A stretch of 64,000 nucleotides of DNA from Cotesia glomerata (GCF_020080835.1 NC_058160.1:3906001-3970000), one strand, 5' to 3'. Shown: positions 25,349 to 38,800, counted from the first letter of the stretch. Made by a program: numbers and translations. Notes: generated by a model not told the origin, from the letters alone.

Positions 25349-25619
25349 CACTGATAGAAGGATTTATTTATATCAAAAAATATTTGTTAATAGTTAACAA
25401 ATCATTTATTAGAGACCACTTTTTAGTATTAAACAAATATCTCTTAGTATTTAAAATGATTTGTTTGTATTTAATAAATCTGATATTCATTTATTTAATA
25501 TTAATAAACTTTTTTAAATGCTAAGAAATATTAGTCAAGGACTGAAAAGTGGTCTTTAATAAATGATTTGTTGAATATTAATGAATATTTTTAACTATAA
25601 ACAAATCCTTCTATCAGTG
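25349..25619. repeat. 271-bp foldback MITE, copy 2
   Basis: It runs from CACTGATAGAAGGATTT to AAATCCTTCTATCAGTG and is self-complementary over nearly its whole length. It has the same length as the copy at 3979-4249. The central word is ATCTGATATTCAT, the inverse of the copy-1 centre, so the two copies are oppositely oriented by this criterion. Confidence 0.85.
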
Positions 25620-26604
25620 TCTAATGAAAATTTTTGAACTATAAAATTTAATTTTAATAAATTTTACTTGATTGAAGAATTTAATCTGGTTGATTCAAAA
25701 TAAATTCTCCAGAATGATGTTTCTGATCTAAGATTTTTCTCTTGAATCAAGTTAATTATTTCATCAGTGTAATATTCTCCAAACTGATAAGCACTAACTC
25801 AACAATTACATCTTTCACTCTACTCTTATCAACAATATAAATAATTTTCTCATAATTAATTACAAAAGGATAAATAATCCGAAAAGCGGTAAGTTAAAAA
25901 TAAACAAAATAAACGTAGCATTTTAAAAAAGTATATTATACTCTCGAGTTTAGATGTATGTTAAGTCTCTCGAGACGGTAAGAATAAGATAAAAGGTCAG
26001 TTATTAAGATGCAAAAGGAGCCGGAGTAGGCGGAAGAGGCAGAAGAGGAGCGGAGGAATGGAAGCTGAAGAAGAGATATGAAAAGTGAGTTTACAAAGTC
26101 GTGTAGGTATACCCAGTCTACGATGAGCTTTATGATTGAAAGACCGAGCCAAGGATAGAGTTAACAATGCGTGGAACAAAGAAACCGAATGTCAAGTGGA
26201 CATTGTTGACGGTGACAATGCCGCTGAAATTGTCGGGGAACAAAGAGGTCGTATGATGACGCTGCTGGCGAACGAGCGAGCTGGCGAATTGAGCGAGTTG
26301 CCCGTGGACAGCCCTCCTTCTCCGTCCTCCCCTCCGCCCTCAGCCTTCTTTCTCTATCTCTCCCGCTTTCTAGTACGTACACCCTCCGGATATCCCTCCC
26401 AGCTTGCGTGCCTCTGGCTCTCGAACTCTCTCATGACTACCCCCCGCGATCAAAGTCTATTAACCCATTCACTCTCTTCACCGATATACTTCCAGTCTCT
26501 ACTGGTGACAACACACTCATCCTCGGCTCTTACCTGTCCGCAAGCGCTCGATAAATCAAGAGTATCATCCACTGTTTATTGAAACTATTATAAAATGATT
26601 TTTA
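25620..26604. other. Non-coding stretch with MITE remnant and GC-richer island
   Basis: About 25620-25775 is a degenerate CTTGA-type MITE ending AATTATTTCATCAGTG. The island at about 25950-26590 contains a 148-codon ORF (26136-26582 plus). Its translation is Ser/Pro/Leu-rich and low-complexity after residue 55, and it overlaps minus-strand ORFs (25997-26179, 26161-26382). I do not accept it as a gene. Confidence 0.45.
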
Positions 26605-26818
26605 CACTGAAAAAAAAAATTAACTTGATTCAAGAGAAAAATTCTTTAACCAAGAATATAATTTTGAAAAGGGTAATTGTCTTGAATTAAGACGAAAAAT
26701 TCTTGAATCAATTAAAATTTCCTTAAATCAAGAATTTTTCTACTCAAATCAAGAATATTAAGTTCTTCAAAATTATATACTTGATTCAAGAACATTTTTT
26801 TTTCTGTGTACGAGTTAG
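26605..26818. repeat. CTTGA-type MITE, well-preserved copy
   Basis: It runs from ACACTGAAAAAAAAAATTAA, with CTTGATTCAAGAG, to CTTGATTCAAGAACATTTT and TTTTTCTGTGT. The arms are complementary over most of the 214 bp. This is one of the best copies of the family in the window, with the 63581-63800 copy a close match at its left end. Non-coding. Confidence 0.7.
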
Positions 26819-26911
26819 AAATAGTGATTTACATCATTAGGCCGCAAAGGGACGATTTTTCGACTACGATGTTGCGATATGAGCCTGTTTAGAAGGCGAA
26901 TTTACGGGTAC

Positions 26912-27066
26912 ACTTAAAAAAAAAATAAACTTGATTCAAGAGAAAAATTTTTGAGCTAAAAAAATTATTTTTGAAAATTGGAATTGTCTTGATTTAAGTA
27001 GAAAAATTTTTAAACTGAAAAATTTTTCTTGATTTAAATCGAGTTTATTTTTTTTTTTTTTTTCAT
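26912..27066. repeat. CTTGA-type MITE, shorter copy
   Basis: It begins ACACTTAAAAAAAAAATAAA with CTTGATTCAAGAG and ends CTTGATTTAAATCGAG with a T run. It lies about 95 bp after the well-preserved copy and shares its left-arm sequence. The right arm is truncated or diverged. Confidence 0.6.
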
Positions 27067-28504
27067 TACGGGTGCAAATTTGATATCCGAGGCAAAGGCG
27101 AATTTTTTATGCTTTATATTTGTATTTTTCTTTTTTTTTTTTTTTTAATTAAACAAGACCAAGTACTATGGAAAAAAATTTTTAGGAAATTATTGTATCT
27201 TCAGCAATTCAAATACGCAAAAATCGTCAAAAATTAAATTTCAAAATTAGAAAAGTTGAATTTAGAAAATGAATTCTAATGTTGACATCTTTTTTTAATC
27301 CTAACCCTAAGTAAAGTTTATAAATTACATGACCGATAGTGATAAATATAAAAATTTATTATTTGAATTGTTAATATCAATATAGCGACAAAAATACCAG
27401 CTCGAAAGACGAAATCGCTTGTAAGTTACGATGGTTCCAGCTCGTAAAATAAGTTGTTGAAGGAAAGGCTGCGGGATTACGCTCAACTATGCAAGAACTT
27501 TCAAAGGAAATCTTTCAGTGTATATAAGTATAACATTATACAGAGCAGAGTGCAACAACGTGTCCTGTATTCCCTCTTTCAGCGAAGATGATGACGACGG
27601 AGCAGAGGGAAAAGTGGTTGCAATACCTATATCTTAATGTATCTATACCTACATTATATTTGAGGCAAAGGGGTTGCGATACCGTGCTGGTGAATCTAGG
27701 AAAGCCTTACTTACGAACGTATGCAGATAATCGGTACAAAGCCTCGTCAGATTACAAAGGAAACCAACTCTGGGGTGGTTCTCTTTCAATACCAAAACTT
27801 GCCATTGTTACATCAGCTAAGAACGGTGTACCCTCTATATACATTACATTTATAGAGATTTAACATAAAAATAAAAGTTTAGGATACAAATTTATAAGGA
27901 AGTTGATCTGAAATGTTGAATCTCGGATTTATGATCATTAAAAACACCTAACATTGGAAATCGATGAACCAAGTCTTTATCTGTAACCTTTTGCTGTACC
28001 GGTAGCACTCGACATCTTACTTAGATAATATAAAAGTCGCCGGAAGTCCATTAATCACCGGCTGGGTGTATTGTCGTATTCACCAGTCACCGGCATTCAG
28101 GACTCTTCAATATTATCAATATCCACCGTCAACTACCACCGACTCAAAGCATAGATCGTACAGAGTATATAAAGAGAGTTTATCAATAGAAACTCAGAGG
28201 ACATGCTCATCGTCCTCCTACTGCTACTCCTACTCTTGCCTTCACCAGCCCGAAAGCTCCGAAGCTTTATACTCATCACCATTGATCTATTCCCCTCCTC
28301 TATCGTCGTGAAAATCACTTTGATTTGTTCCCGTGTGTCTTTCATGGCCTTTCAAAGTTTAGAAGCTTTCATGAGCTCAACCAGACCTCGGTACTTTATA
28401 TTATGCTTACTTGATTGTAAGCAGTTTGTTTATTTTTTAAAATGATTAAATAAAAACATCGGAAAAAAATAAATGTGTGTTACTCGGAAAAGTCAAAATT
28501 TTAT
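27067..28504. other. Non-coding stretch, candidate promoter elements only
   Basis: A less AT-rich island covers about 27370-28440. A TATATAAG box lies at about 27521 and an ATATAAAAGT box at about 28028. The ORF at 27588-27863 (91 codons, plus) follows an acceptor-like CCCTCTTTCAG but has no recognisable domain. The alternative frame after that acceptor reads EDDDDGAEGKVVAIPIS and then stops. Neither is supported well enough to call a gene. Confidence 0.4.
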
Positions 28505-29417
28505 GGGTGATTATCTGTAAGGATGTTTTTTGCTGTCCCATGCATTTTTTTATTAGAAAAATTGTCATTTTGTTACTAAAAAAAATTTATTATGACAGTA
28601 AAAAAACATTTTTATTTGGAGCATTGAAAACTAAAATGAAATAAATTTTGGTTTTTTTGCTATAAATTTATAAACCACCGAAATAACAGTCCCCTGGGCT
28701 GTCCCATTCCCAAAATTAAAACTAAGATTAAATTTCAAGTTATTCGTCGATAATATATAATTTGGTCCATAATGATTATAAACTTAATTAGTTAACTAAC
28801 AATCTTCTTCAATAAAAAGTACCGAAAATTAATTTGTTTCATTAAATTCATTAAACCGAAGTTTGTCCCAGGCATTTTAAGAACAATCCCCTGCTAGAAG
28901 TTCAAAGCTAAAAAAAAAATCCAGCGTGTTATTTTACCTTTTGTAAGGTTTATAAGGACCTAACTAGCCTTGAGTTAATAACCATAGGGCTGTTAGCGCT
29001 TTATCACCATTTTATTTAGTGTCAAAGCACCGTTTGTGCTGGAAATATGTGTCTGGGCCACTTCAAAACTCAGTCCCCTGGCAACTATTTTTATTTATAA
29101 TTTATTTATAAAATTGGATCCATAAGTCTTAATATTATTCTAATTAATGTAAACATTCATTGAGAACTTGAAAAGTTGAATGCATTGAAATAGTTTGCTT
29201 GATTTTTCTCAATTTGATAAAAAAAAACAGTCCCCTGTCATGTTATATGGCAAAAGATACACAAATATCGAAAAAGCAAAAATTAATTCGGCTGTTTATT
29301 TATTATGACTAAGCTGATAGTTTTATAGCCCTTGTTAATTTTTTTTCTTATAAAATCAAAAATAATTTGGTCGGACAATTTTGTACAGGTTCAAGACGTC
29401 CTTACAGAGAATCACCC
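28505..29417. repeat. 913-bp TIR element, copy 1 (GGGTGATT ends)
   Basis: It starts GGGTGATTATCTGTAAGGA and ends TCCTTACAGAGAATCACCC, inverted repeats of about 19-21 bp. TTAT flanks both sides (28501-28504 and 29418-29421), a plausible target duplication. A copy of exactly the same length lies in a TTC14 intron (43135-44047). The word AGTCCCCTG or a variant recurs four times inside. No transposase ORF is visible, so it is probably non-autonomous. Confidence 0.8.
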
Positions 29418-31405
29418 TTATACAATAAAATGGGTTAATTTGGTCGCTAAAATTGAGATTCTATTAAATAGAGTATTAAAAGTCCTAGCAAATGAAGATC
29501 AAGAGGAATCTGATGGCGAACTTATGCAAAAAAGGATTGTTCCGTTTTTTCCTTTGGTTTTCTTACTCTCAAAATAGCCTCCTAGATCTCCATCTGAGAA
29601 ACAGACAACACCCGGAGCTGAAGAAGTGAAACAATAGCCGGCTTTGTGGTTGAGGTGAAAAAACCGCTAGCAAAGAGACTGTGAGCGATTGAAATGCTCC
29701 GGGAGCCGTGTGTTGATCTTCTTCAGTTTTAACGTCGAGACGCTTTTTTTAGGTTTCAATGACCAAATGTGAATTCAAACAAAAATCTCTTGATGGATTC
29801 CTATTCTCTTTTGCCCTTTTTTCATAAAGATTAAAATGACACGGATGAATAAACATAAACAACAGACTACCTACGATCCTACATACGAGTGTTTCTTTCA
29901 TTAAAAAAAATTTATATATATTCCTCATGGCTGATTAATCGAAAATTTTAATTTTCATTCTTAAATATAACTATGATAATTAGTTATAATGAAATTACTT
30001 GACATTTGTCAATTTTTTTGTATTTTTATTACAAAATTATTTTGAAAAAATTTTAATTGAAAAATTTCTTATCTATATAATTTGTAATAAAAATAAAAAA
30101 AATGATATTAAAGCTAGCTGTCACTTGATCATTTTTTAATTTTATTTAACAAAAAAATTTGTTCCGAAAAATTATTTTTAAAAAATTGAATTTTTAATTT
30201 ATCAAAATTTCTAAATGCCATTTTTTTTTTCATGCAGTAATTTATTATTAGAAAAATTATTAAATAACTGCTTAATTAAACTTAAAAAAAAAAAAAACTG
30301 TCAGTTGTTTGCTGATTTCAGTATTATAAATAAGTTAGCAGATATCCGACTATTTTTTATTTTTTTAAACAAATAAAATAGTCCTAAAAAAAATTTTTAA
30401 TTCAATTGTTAAAAAATTCGAAATTAAGAATTTTCAATTAAATTTTGTTGATAATAATAATGACATTAAAGTTATCTGTCACTTGACCATTTTTTAATTT
30501 TTTTTTAACAAACAAATTTGTTCCAAAAAATTATTTTTAAAAAATTGGATTTTTAATTTTTTTAAATTTCTACATATCAATTTTTTTTTTTGATTTATTA
30601 ATTTAAAAAATTATTAAATATCTGCTAAATTATTATTCATATAATAATAATAATAATAATAAATAATCTAAAAAAATCGTCAATTGTTAGCTAATTTCAG
30701 ATTTCAGTATTATTATAAATGAAAATTAAGTTAGCCGACATCTAAAAATTAAAAAAAATGTTTTTATTGAAAAACTTGTGACAAAAAAAATAAAAAAAAA
30801 ATTACATTTGTAAAAAACTTCAAAAACTACAAGTGCAATTTTAAAAAAATATTTTATAGTGCTAACTTAATAAATGAAAAAAAAAAATATTAAAAAATTA
30901 AAAATGTCGGCTAACTTTAGTATTATTTATTATAACTATATATTTAAAACAAAAGACGGTGTCGGAGTACTCACAACTACCGCTGAGTCAGCTTCATATT
31001 CTTTTACTAATTTCACATTAACCTGCAAATAAATTTATACTTTTTACTACTTCCTAGCTCAAAAATAATTAAAACCACCAACTACAAATACTGCTGTCAT
31101 TAATTAATCTCATTAATTGTCATTAAACTGGAAAATTCGCGGAGCTGAATTTGATTGTAACGGTCGCCAGACTGATCTGAAGGCAGCTACTAATTGCGCG
31201 CGCAGCTTTTTTGAAAAAGCGACTTTAACGCCAATGGCGCGAAAACTTTTAAATTCAAATTCAACACTAATTTTTATAAGAAATAAGAGGACTAAAAACT
31301 CCAAAATAATTTGATTGATTAATTAATATTTATTTATAAGTCATTGTCAATCTATAATAATAATAGTCATATATAAATCGAGGAAAACGGAGCGAAAATA
31401 ATAAA
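29418..31405. repeat. Cluster of GTTAGCCGAC-type MITEs in AT-rich DNA
   Basis: From about 29970 to 30930 there are several overlapping or nested copies of a roughly 200-bp MITE. Its ends read AAAATTAAGTTAGCCGAC and its inverse; clear pieces start at 30719 (AAAATTAAGTTAGCCGACAT) and end near 30915 (GTCGGCTAACTTTAGTATTA). 29418-29970 and 30950-31405 are AT-rich with no gene seen. Confidence 0.55.
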
Positions 31406-31811
31406 TTAATGTCTGACACGAGGACACCTGGTGAAATGAATGCACGGTCCGTATAATTGAGACCTTACATATCCTTTTCGGCAAACACATCCTCGGAAAC
31501 AAGATTTAGACCGAGGACAAGGGAGTCCTGGAGCATTCGGATCCTCGGAGTAATTTTCACAAGTTCTTTGACACTGCGGATTACCATTACAAGAACTAAT
31601 CTCTTCTAATTTATTACACTCCATAGGATCATTGAGACTCGTGCCTACAATTATTCAATTTTTTAAAAATAAATTATTAATTTTATTTAAGAGAAAATAG
31701 AGTACCTTGAATTTGGTCGTCGGAGTCGACTGAAACATTCTCTTGATCGCACTGAGCGTTTACGTAAAATAGTTCAAGTGGTACCAGCAAAAATATTACC
31801 AAAAACTTCAT
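31406..31811 (-). CDS. Secreted TIL-domain (trypsin inhibitor-like) cysteine-rich protein
   Basis: Two exons: 31811-31706 and 31644-31406, with a 61-bp GT-AG intron and the frame kept (phase 1). The product is 114 residues. Residues 1-20 (MKFLVIFLLVPLELFYVNA) form a signal peptide before QCDQEN. The second exon carries ten cysteines with TIL spacing (EC, SSC, QC, TC, LPC, SC, GCVC, GPC, RC), including the CFRGCVCRKGYVR block diagnostic of the family. TIL proteins inhibit serine proteases through a loop between the fifth and sixth cysteines; the target is not predictable here. In parasitoid insects such proteins occur in venom and haemolymph, which is only a suggestion for this one. A TATAAATA box lies about 46 bp upstream of the ATG (31857-31864). 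Confidence 0.9.
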
Positions 31812-31856
31812 CGTTGAAAGTTTAATTTTTAGTAAAGTGTCCAGTACACTCTCTGG

Positions 31857-31864
31857 TATTTATA
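31857..31864 (-). promoter_or_regulatory. TATA box of the TIL-domain gene
   Basis: TATAAATA on the minus strand, about 46 bp before the start codon. This leaves room for a transcription start near 31830 and a very short 5' UTR. It is the best-placed TATA element in the window. Confidence 0.6.
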
Positions 31865-32803
31865 TTACAAATAGTTGATGCAAATTACTGGTCAAGTAGA
31901 TAATTAAACCAAAGGAAACTAAACTGGTTACGCCGATTAATTAAACAAATTTATTTTTTCCTGCTTAGCAATTATTCTTTGATTATCAGAGAGACATTAC
32001 TTCTGGAGAAATGAAACTAAATTAAATAATTAACTTATCTGTTGCTTAAATTTAAAAATATTATCTACAACCAAAAAAAAAGGTAAGTTTTTTTTATTTA
32101 TTTTTTTTTTTTCATCAAGGAATTTGTATATTTTCCATTTCAAGATTTACATATATTTTTTTTTTTTTTTTTTTTTTTTATTAATTTATTATTAATATAT
32201 ATATATATATATAAGTGTTTATTTACCATTTTATTGGAAATGAAGAAATTACACAGTTACTAATTCAAATAACATTTTACAAGACGTCTACTTTTCTTAA
32301 CGTCACGTTAGTTTTGTGAAAGCCGTACTTTTTCTCGCTTTAAAAATAAAAATAAAGTTCAACGATTAATAAATTAGGCCAAACTATTACAAATATGGCA
32401 TGAAAAGTTTTTTTTTATTTTTATTTCAATATAATGATGATCGCAATTGTTAATAAAAAAAAAAGTAATGAAAAAATTTTATCAAGACCATCAAAGATTT
32501 ATCAAATTTTATCACTAAGAAAATCTAATTAAAAAACAAGAAAAATCTAACTATATATATATTTGTATACGTAATTTAATTAAATTTATGTATATATAAA
32601 TATATAAGTATGTATATATATTTATATAAATAAAAGTATTGTAATATATCTGCCACTGCGTTAATAAATATCACTGACAATAGCAGCAGTTGATCATTAG
32701 GTATTGAAGAGAGTAAGAAGAATAAAAATAAAAAGGTGGGTCAGGTGGACATGGACATTTAAAATCGTTGAGCTAGTGCATATTGATCAATTAAAAATAA
32801 TTT
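31865..32803. other. Intergenic region between TIL gene and TTC14
   Basis: AT-rich sequence with long T runs (about 32157-32179) and a short TA microsatellite (about 32197-32212). It lies downstream of the TTC14 stop codon, so its right part should hold the TTC14 3' UTR. A plausible minus-strand AATAAA signal is the inverse of TTTATT at several places, none decisive. Confidence 0.5.
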
Positions 32804-35800
32804 CTACCAAACTCTAGCAGCAGCTTCGCGCTTGATCAGCACATTCTTACTGCGCTGCTTCATGCGCTCAATAAAGTGATCCTTTCCCTCGAGTGGTGAG
32901 TCCTCTTTCCGAACCTCCTCATACTCTTGTTCCTCCTTTTTGACCTTCACCTTCTAACAACAAACGAGATTAACTTGTTTTTTTCTCTCTTCTCTCTTCA
33001 TAACGATCAATTGCAATTGCCGGTAATCATCATCGCGATCATCATCAATAGTAAGCGCTTGTGAAGAAGAATAAATATTACGCAGAGAGATTAAAGGTTA
33101 TTAACCAACCTTAGTGGCGTTGTCACCAGCCCCGGCGTCCCAACGCTCGTAATCATCCTCGTCGCGTTCTTCTCCTTCACTCAGCGGGCCGTCGTGCCTC
33201 TTGCTAGACGGAGGCGGCGGTGGAGGCGGCGCACTGCCTTCGTGGTTACCATCATGATTCTCCAGCATTTTGTTAATCTTTTCCTTAGCTTCATCGACCT
33301 TCCTCATCGGGTCTGGCGAGTAACTGCGGTCGCTGTATCTGTCCCGGGAGCTTCCTCTTCGGTCACGGAAATCTCTTCGGTCTCTGAAGTCGCGGTAGCC
33401 TGGTTTGTTGTGGAAGAATCTTCCGCGGTTATTGTTATTATTATTTCCACGACCTCGATTGTTCAGACGATTATTGTACCCGCGATTCCTATTATTGAAC
33501 CTGTTGTGCTGGTTATTATTGTAAAATCTATTACGATTTTGGAAACCTCCCGGGCCACCACGATGATTTTGATTATTAAAATTCTGGAACCTCGGCTTGT
33601 AATAGGTGCCGCGGTTGTTGTTGTACGGGCGGAACTGTCGCTTCCTGTAGTACCCGCGGTCTCCAGACCTGCTACGACTGCGACTTCGCGAGTAAGACCT
33701 CGACCTAGAGCGCGATCGTGACCTGCTGTAGGTTCCCGAGGGAGACCGGCTGTATTTTCTCTCGTAGCTGCCAGAACGACGATTTGAGTAGGACCTGGAA
33801 CGTGACCGACGCGGTGATCTGGACCGAGAACCACTGGAGCTGCTTCGTGACCTAGAACGACTGTGAGAGCGTCTGATTGGACGCTCGCGGCTTAAACGCT
33901 TAATCATCGGACCACGAGAGCCAGCGCGTCTTCTCGGCTGTCTAGAGTGGTCATCCTCGCTGTCAGAGTCTGACCTTGGACCCTTTGGTGCTTTGGTCGA
34001 AGGCGGAAGTGGCGGCTCTGGGGGATGGCTTTGCCCGATGGGTTGGAATTTCCCACCAAGATTCGAGGTAAACTTGCTGTTGGTCGACGGCTGGGGAGCC
34101 ATTGAGTTGTCTTTGTAAGATTGGAACTTATTTTGCAGCTGAGGCGTGGGGTATTTTACAGGGTTTTGCTTCGGAACAGGTTCTTTGGTCACAGGAACAG
34201 TTGGGGTCATCACCGGCTGGCTCGATCGCTTGTCTTGCTGGAGTTCACGCTGCATCTGTTTGCGGACGTTGAAAGACTTGTCGACGGCAGCGCGTTGCAA
34301 CTTTTCGTCCATGTCGTGATTATCATCACTGTCGATGTGAATTGTCTTCTTTTCTATGGGGTGGAGGTTTTGCCACTTACCCACTGAGTGGGAGGACTCT
34401 TTTTGACGCGCAGCTTGCGCTGCTTTCCATTTTGCGTTAAGTGCTGCAGTGTCTAATGTTGGAAGCTTCGGTTCTGAATGCATCAGCTGAGAGTCTTGCT
34501 CAAAAAGGTCTGGGATAGGCTTCCGTTGAACCTCTGCAAGGTAATCGTTGTATGTGCCTATTTATTGTAAATTTATTTTTGATTTTAATTGTTTAGATTT
34601 TTTAGGTTTTTTACAGACGAGAAATAGGTTAGAGAAATAAAATTTTTAAGAATGTTCATGTGGTAATTCTATAATTATCTATTGAATCTTGATAAGGTAA
34701 AATACCCAGTACTTGAACACTTATAAAAATGGGACCAGTACTTGAACAGACTTTTCAAATTGTTATAATACAAAATCCGTAAATATATTATGAATAATAT
34801 GCGCATATTATAATTATTAAATAATACAGTAATTGATTTCTGTAAGTTTTTTCAATTATAAATCACAACAATTATATTTTTATTAACTTAAAAGTTGACA
34901 TGTCGAGAATCGCCGATAGATACTATTTTTTTTATGAAAAAGGTACTAAATTGTAAACCGAACAATCAGTAAAAAAAGCGGTATATACCTCCAAATTTTC
35001 AAAGCGGTACCCAGAACTTGAACAGGCTGAGGCCGTATAATTTTAACAGCACTATAACCTCTAATAGTTTTATAAACTAGTGATCAGAATTGTGATTGGT
35101 ATTAATTACTGCAATTTAAATAAGTTCTATGACTAAAAATTAGTGTAGTTAAAAATTATGGAACGTTTTGAATTGAGTTTTTTTGATTTATAATTGAAAA
35201 TTTGGTTTTTCACTCATAAAAAATGTAATTAAAAAAATAAATACAAATATTTCTCATTTTTAAATGAACACATTGAATATTCACAATATTATTTTTAATA
35301 TTATTCAATAATATGTTATATTTCTTTGGATATTTCAATAAAACGTTGAAAATTTTTGGTGTGCATATTGCCATATATTTTATTAGTTCAACTACTGCTC
35401 CCGGAGTGTTCAACTACTGCGACTTGTCAGAATTGATTGTTCAACTACTACTCCTTTATAGTCTATTTTAAAAACGTTGTCAAAATATAAATAATCAGTT
35501 ATCTGCGTTATTTTGCGCTTCAATCAATTCAAAATTGTTTATATTATCATGAAAATCACTAATTTTAACTAGTAATTACATCTTTATATATTAAAAGTAG
35601 GATCAAATGAGTTTTACTTTGAAACCTGTTCAACTACTGGGTACTTTACCTTACGGGAACTTTTAATGTATGTTTAATAACAATTTATTTTAATGCAAAA
35701 AAACTTTATGATTATATTTCAATTTCAAATTTGCCGCGCACCGGGAAGTCGCCATTTTTCCCCTAAAAAAGATGGGAGAGTAATGTCTCCGACAAACAAC

Positions 35801-38800
35801 AAAGATAGAAAGCAATTTTTGATATTAAAAAATTAATTAAATTAAAATTATGTGATAAATCGTTATCAAATCTTGATAGAATGTGTATGAAACATTGTTC
35901 TATCTATTGGAAAGTTTTTTTTTATGGGGTCAAGTTGGCCGATTTTTTATAAATCCTCCATTTCCGGAGTTATTGAACAAGGGCACTCATAAGAGATCGT
36001 GTATTTTTGCAAAACTTTAGTTAATTATCTTTTAAATATATCTTTTAAACGGTGTGGTAAAAAAATCTGATTTTTTTTCTATAGATGTATTAAATCATAA
36101 TCTTTCGAATGAATATAAAAAAATATAAGATCAAGTTGAAGTCATTTGGCACCCAAACTACCTTAAAATTTAATTTTTAATAAAAATATTTCAAGAAGAT
36201 TTTATCTGATTGTAAAGTCCATGAACATTCTTAAGTAAAAGTAAAAATAAAATAATTATATTAACCTTTACGCTGTTGAGAAGTCATCGGTACTCTAGGA
36301 TCTCGTTCATGATAAGCTTTGGCACCATCTTCGCGATCTCGGTGATCTTTTTCTCTGCGCAATTCTTCCTCTCGTCGTGAGCTTTCGGCAAGTTTATCCG
36401 CATTACTAAGAGGGGAAGGAGGCATTTCATTATACTGAGCGTAAAACCTAGTAGGATGATAAGAGAAAAAAAAATACAGGAACAAAATAACGGTATCTAC
36501 TAAACAATTTACGACAATTTTTTTTTTCAACACAAAGCTGTGACAATCTTTTTAGATATTTACGTAGAACTCATCACGGTGCAAGATTAATTAAAAAATA
36601 AAAAAATAATTATTAGAAGCTGTGTTAAAAAGAAATGAGTAGTAAGAAAATAGGACAGATGAGAGGATATTGGTTTTTAAAAACTTACTTCTTCAGCACG
36701 GCAGTTTCTTTTTCCACTTTAGCGTAATAAGCGCTCAATTTAGACTCTAGTTGCTCCAAGTCGGGCAACGATGATTTTTTAAGCGCTTCTAAATCACGCT
36801 CAAGCTTATCCTTATTTCTACGCTTCTTTCTTTCTTCCTTCTTTTTCTTCTTGCGTGATTTTTTCTCTTCTTTTTCTTTATCCTTGCCCTTCTTTTCTTT
36901 CTTTTTCTTCTTCTTTATTTTATCTGTCTCGGAATGTTTTTTCTCCTTTTCCTTCTCGCGCTTCCAGCGAGCTGTTTCCTCCAAAAACTTTCTTACCTGT
37001 CAATAAAAATTAATTAATAAATAAATTAAAAACAGCAAAATCATTAAAAACAATTCCAATTAAATACAAACATACTTTGTCCTCATAATCGCTGTCATCC
37101 TTAGTCTGTTCAAGGAATTTCCTTACTTTAATTTCATAATCATCCATTTTCTCCCTCGAGTTTCCAGAGTAAGATTGCGAGCTCAAAGGATCGTGAGACC
37201 CGCTGCTAGCAGAAGCAGCCGGAGGATTATTGTACTGAGCCATGCGTTTACTGAGCGGCGAGAGTGAGCCGCGGTGATCTTTCTTGTGCTTCCTCTTCCG
37301 GTTTGGCGATCGCGAGGCTGATCTACCAGAACTACCGGAAGAAGAAGAGCTGCTCGAATCAGAGCTAGAAGAGCTCGAGGATCCACTGGACGAAGAACTT
37401 GAGCTAGAACTCCACCTGGCCCGTTTTTTGGACCTTGATTTTCGCTCTTTTTTGCGCTTCTTTTTATCCTTTTTACCCTCTGATTGCTCGGCTTCACCAT
37501 CAAACGTTTTGAACGGCTCCAAAGAATTAAATGGTGCCCCTGTTACACCAGTTGTTTTGGTCTTAATATATTCAATTGAGTTTCTGGCCTCCTCATGCAT
37601 TGGTGCAATAGCCAGACAATTTTCATAAGCTTTTTGAGCTTCCTCGAACTTCTTTTCGTCTTCGTAACTACGTCCCAAAGCTACTAAAGTCTCGGCCATG
37701 TATTTTCGCGCATTCGCATGCGTATGATTCAATTTTAAAGCTGTCTCAAAATCTTCAATTGCTTTTTTAAAGCTTCCACTGTTGGCATATCTGATTAAAA
37801 AAATAATTATAAATATACTTCACTTAAAAAAATATTAAGTGTTAAAATAAAAAATCACTAGAATTATTTTTTTTAATTTTAAGAAAGGTCGTGCGTAACT
37901 AATGAGTCAAAATAATGTTAAATTTTTTTTTTAATTTTAGTTTTCCCAATATTCGTCAAAATTCTTTATTTTAATTTAAAGAATTTAATAATTGATGATT
38001 TTTACTTATTTAATAAAGTAAAGTAATAAAATAACTTTGGTATTTATTAATTGCCGGAATAAATAAATAGATTTGGCAATAGCGCACTTGATTATACCTA
38101 TAACTAAGACGTGAATGAGTGTGTGAGATAAACATTTCTCTCTCTGTAACTATATTTCGATCCCTTTCTTTTTTCTCGGTTGTTGACGCGATGTTGTCAA
38201 ATCTTTAATCGAATAAATAGCTGACGATAAACGAGTTACAAACATAAAATTTGACTTTAAATATTTCAAAAATTATATCGGTAATCTATTATTATTAAAT
38301 TGTTTTTATATTTTGAAATAGGGGCATTCCATACGAAATGGGAAAATGATTAAAATTTAAAAATTTTTCTAATTCATTCTAATTTAGTCCTAATTTATTA
38401 TTAAAATTTTATGTTTTACTAATTTTTAAAGAAAATTTTTTTCAATCAATAAGAAAATCGATTTTTCTTTCCTAGTAACTTTTCAGTCGTACTACTAACT
38501 TGTATCCTGGTGAAATGATGTTTTAATAATTTTAAGAACAAATTCATTTTATGTTTGTTATTAACTAACATATTTATTATTATAGTTTTAAGAACAAATT
38601 TTTTTATGTTCGTCATTAATTAACACCTAAGTTTATCAAGATCGTGTTGTTGTCAGTATGCTAAATCCTTTATTTGTGTTTTTTAATTAGTTTTTTTTCT
38701 AATTATGCTAAATAATTTATAGTTAAATATATAAACAATAATGTTTCTAATAAGGTTGAAATAATATAAAAGTCTTTTTAATAAACAACTTGATGTAGAC

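Noticed and set aside
26136..26582. 148-codon ORF on the plus strand
   Set aside because: The second half is Ser/Pro/Leu low complexity from a CT-rich tract; minus-strand ORFs overlap it; no domain.
27588..27863. 91-codon ORF after an acceptor-like CTTTCAG
   Set aside because: No recognisable family and no upstream exon; the alternative frame after the same acceptor stops after 17 codons. Kept only as a note.
33194..33834. Plus-strand and minus-strand ORFs inside the TTC14 RS-rich exon
   Set aside because: Shadow frames of the repetitive Arg/Ser and Gly/Asn codons of TTC14 exon 11.
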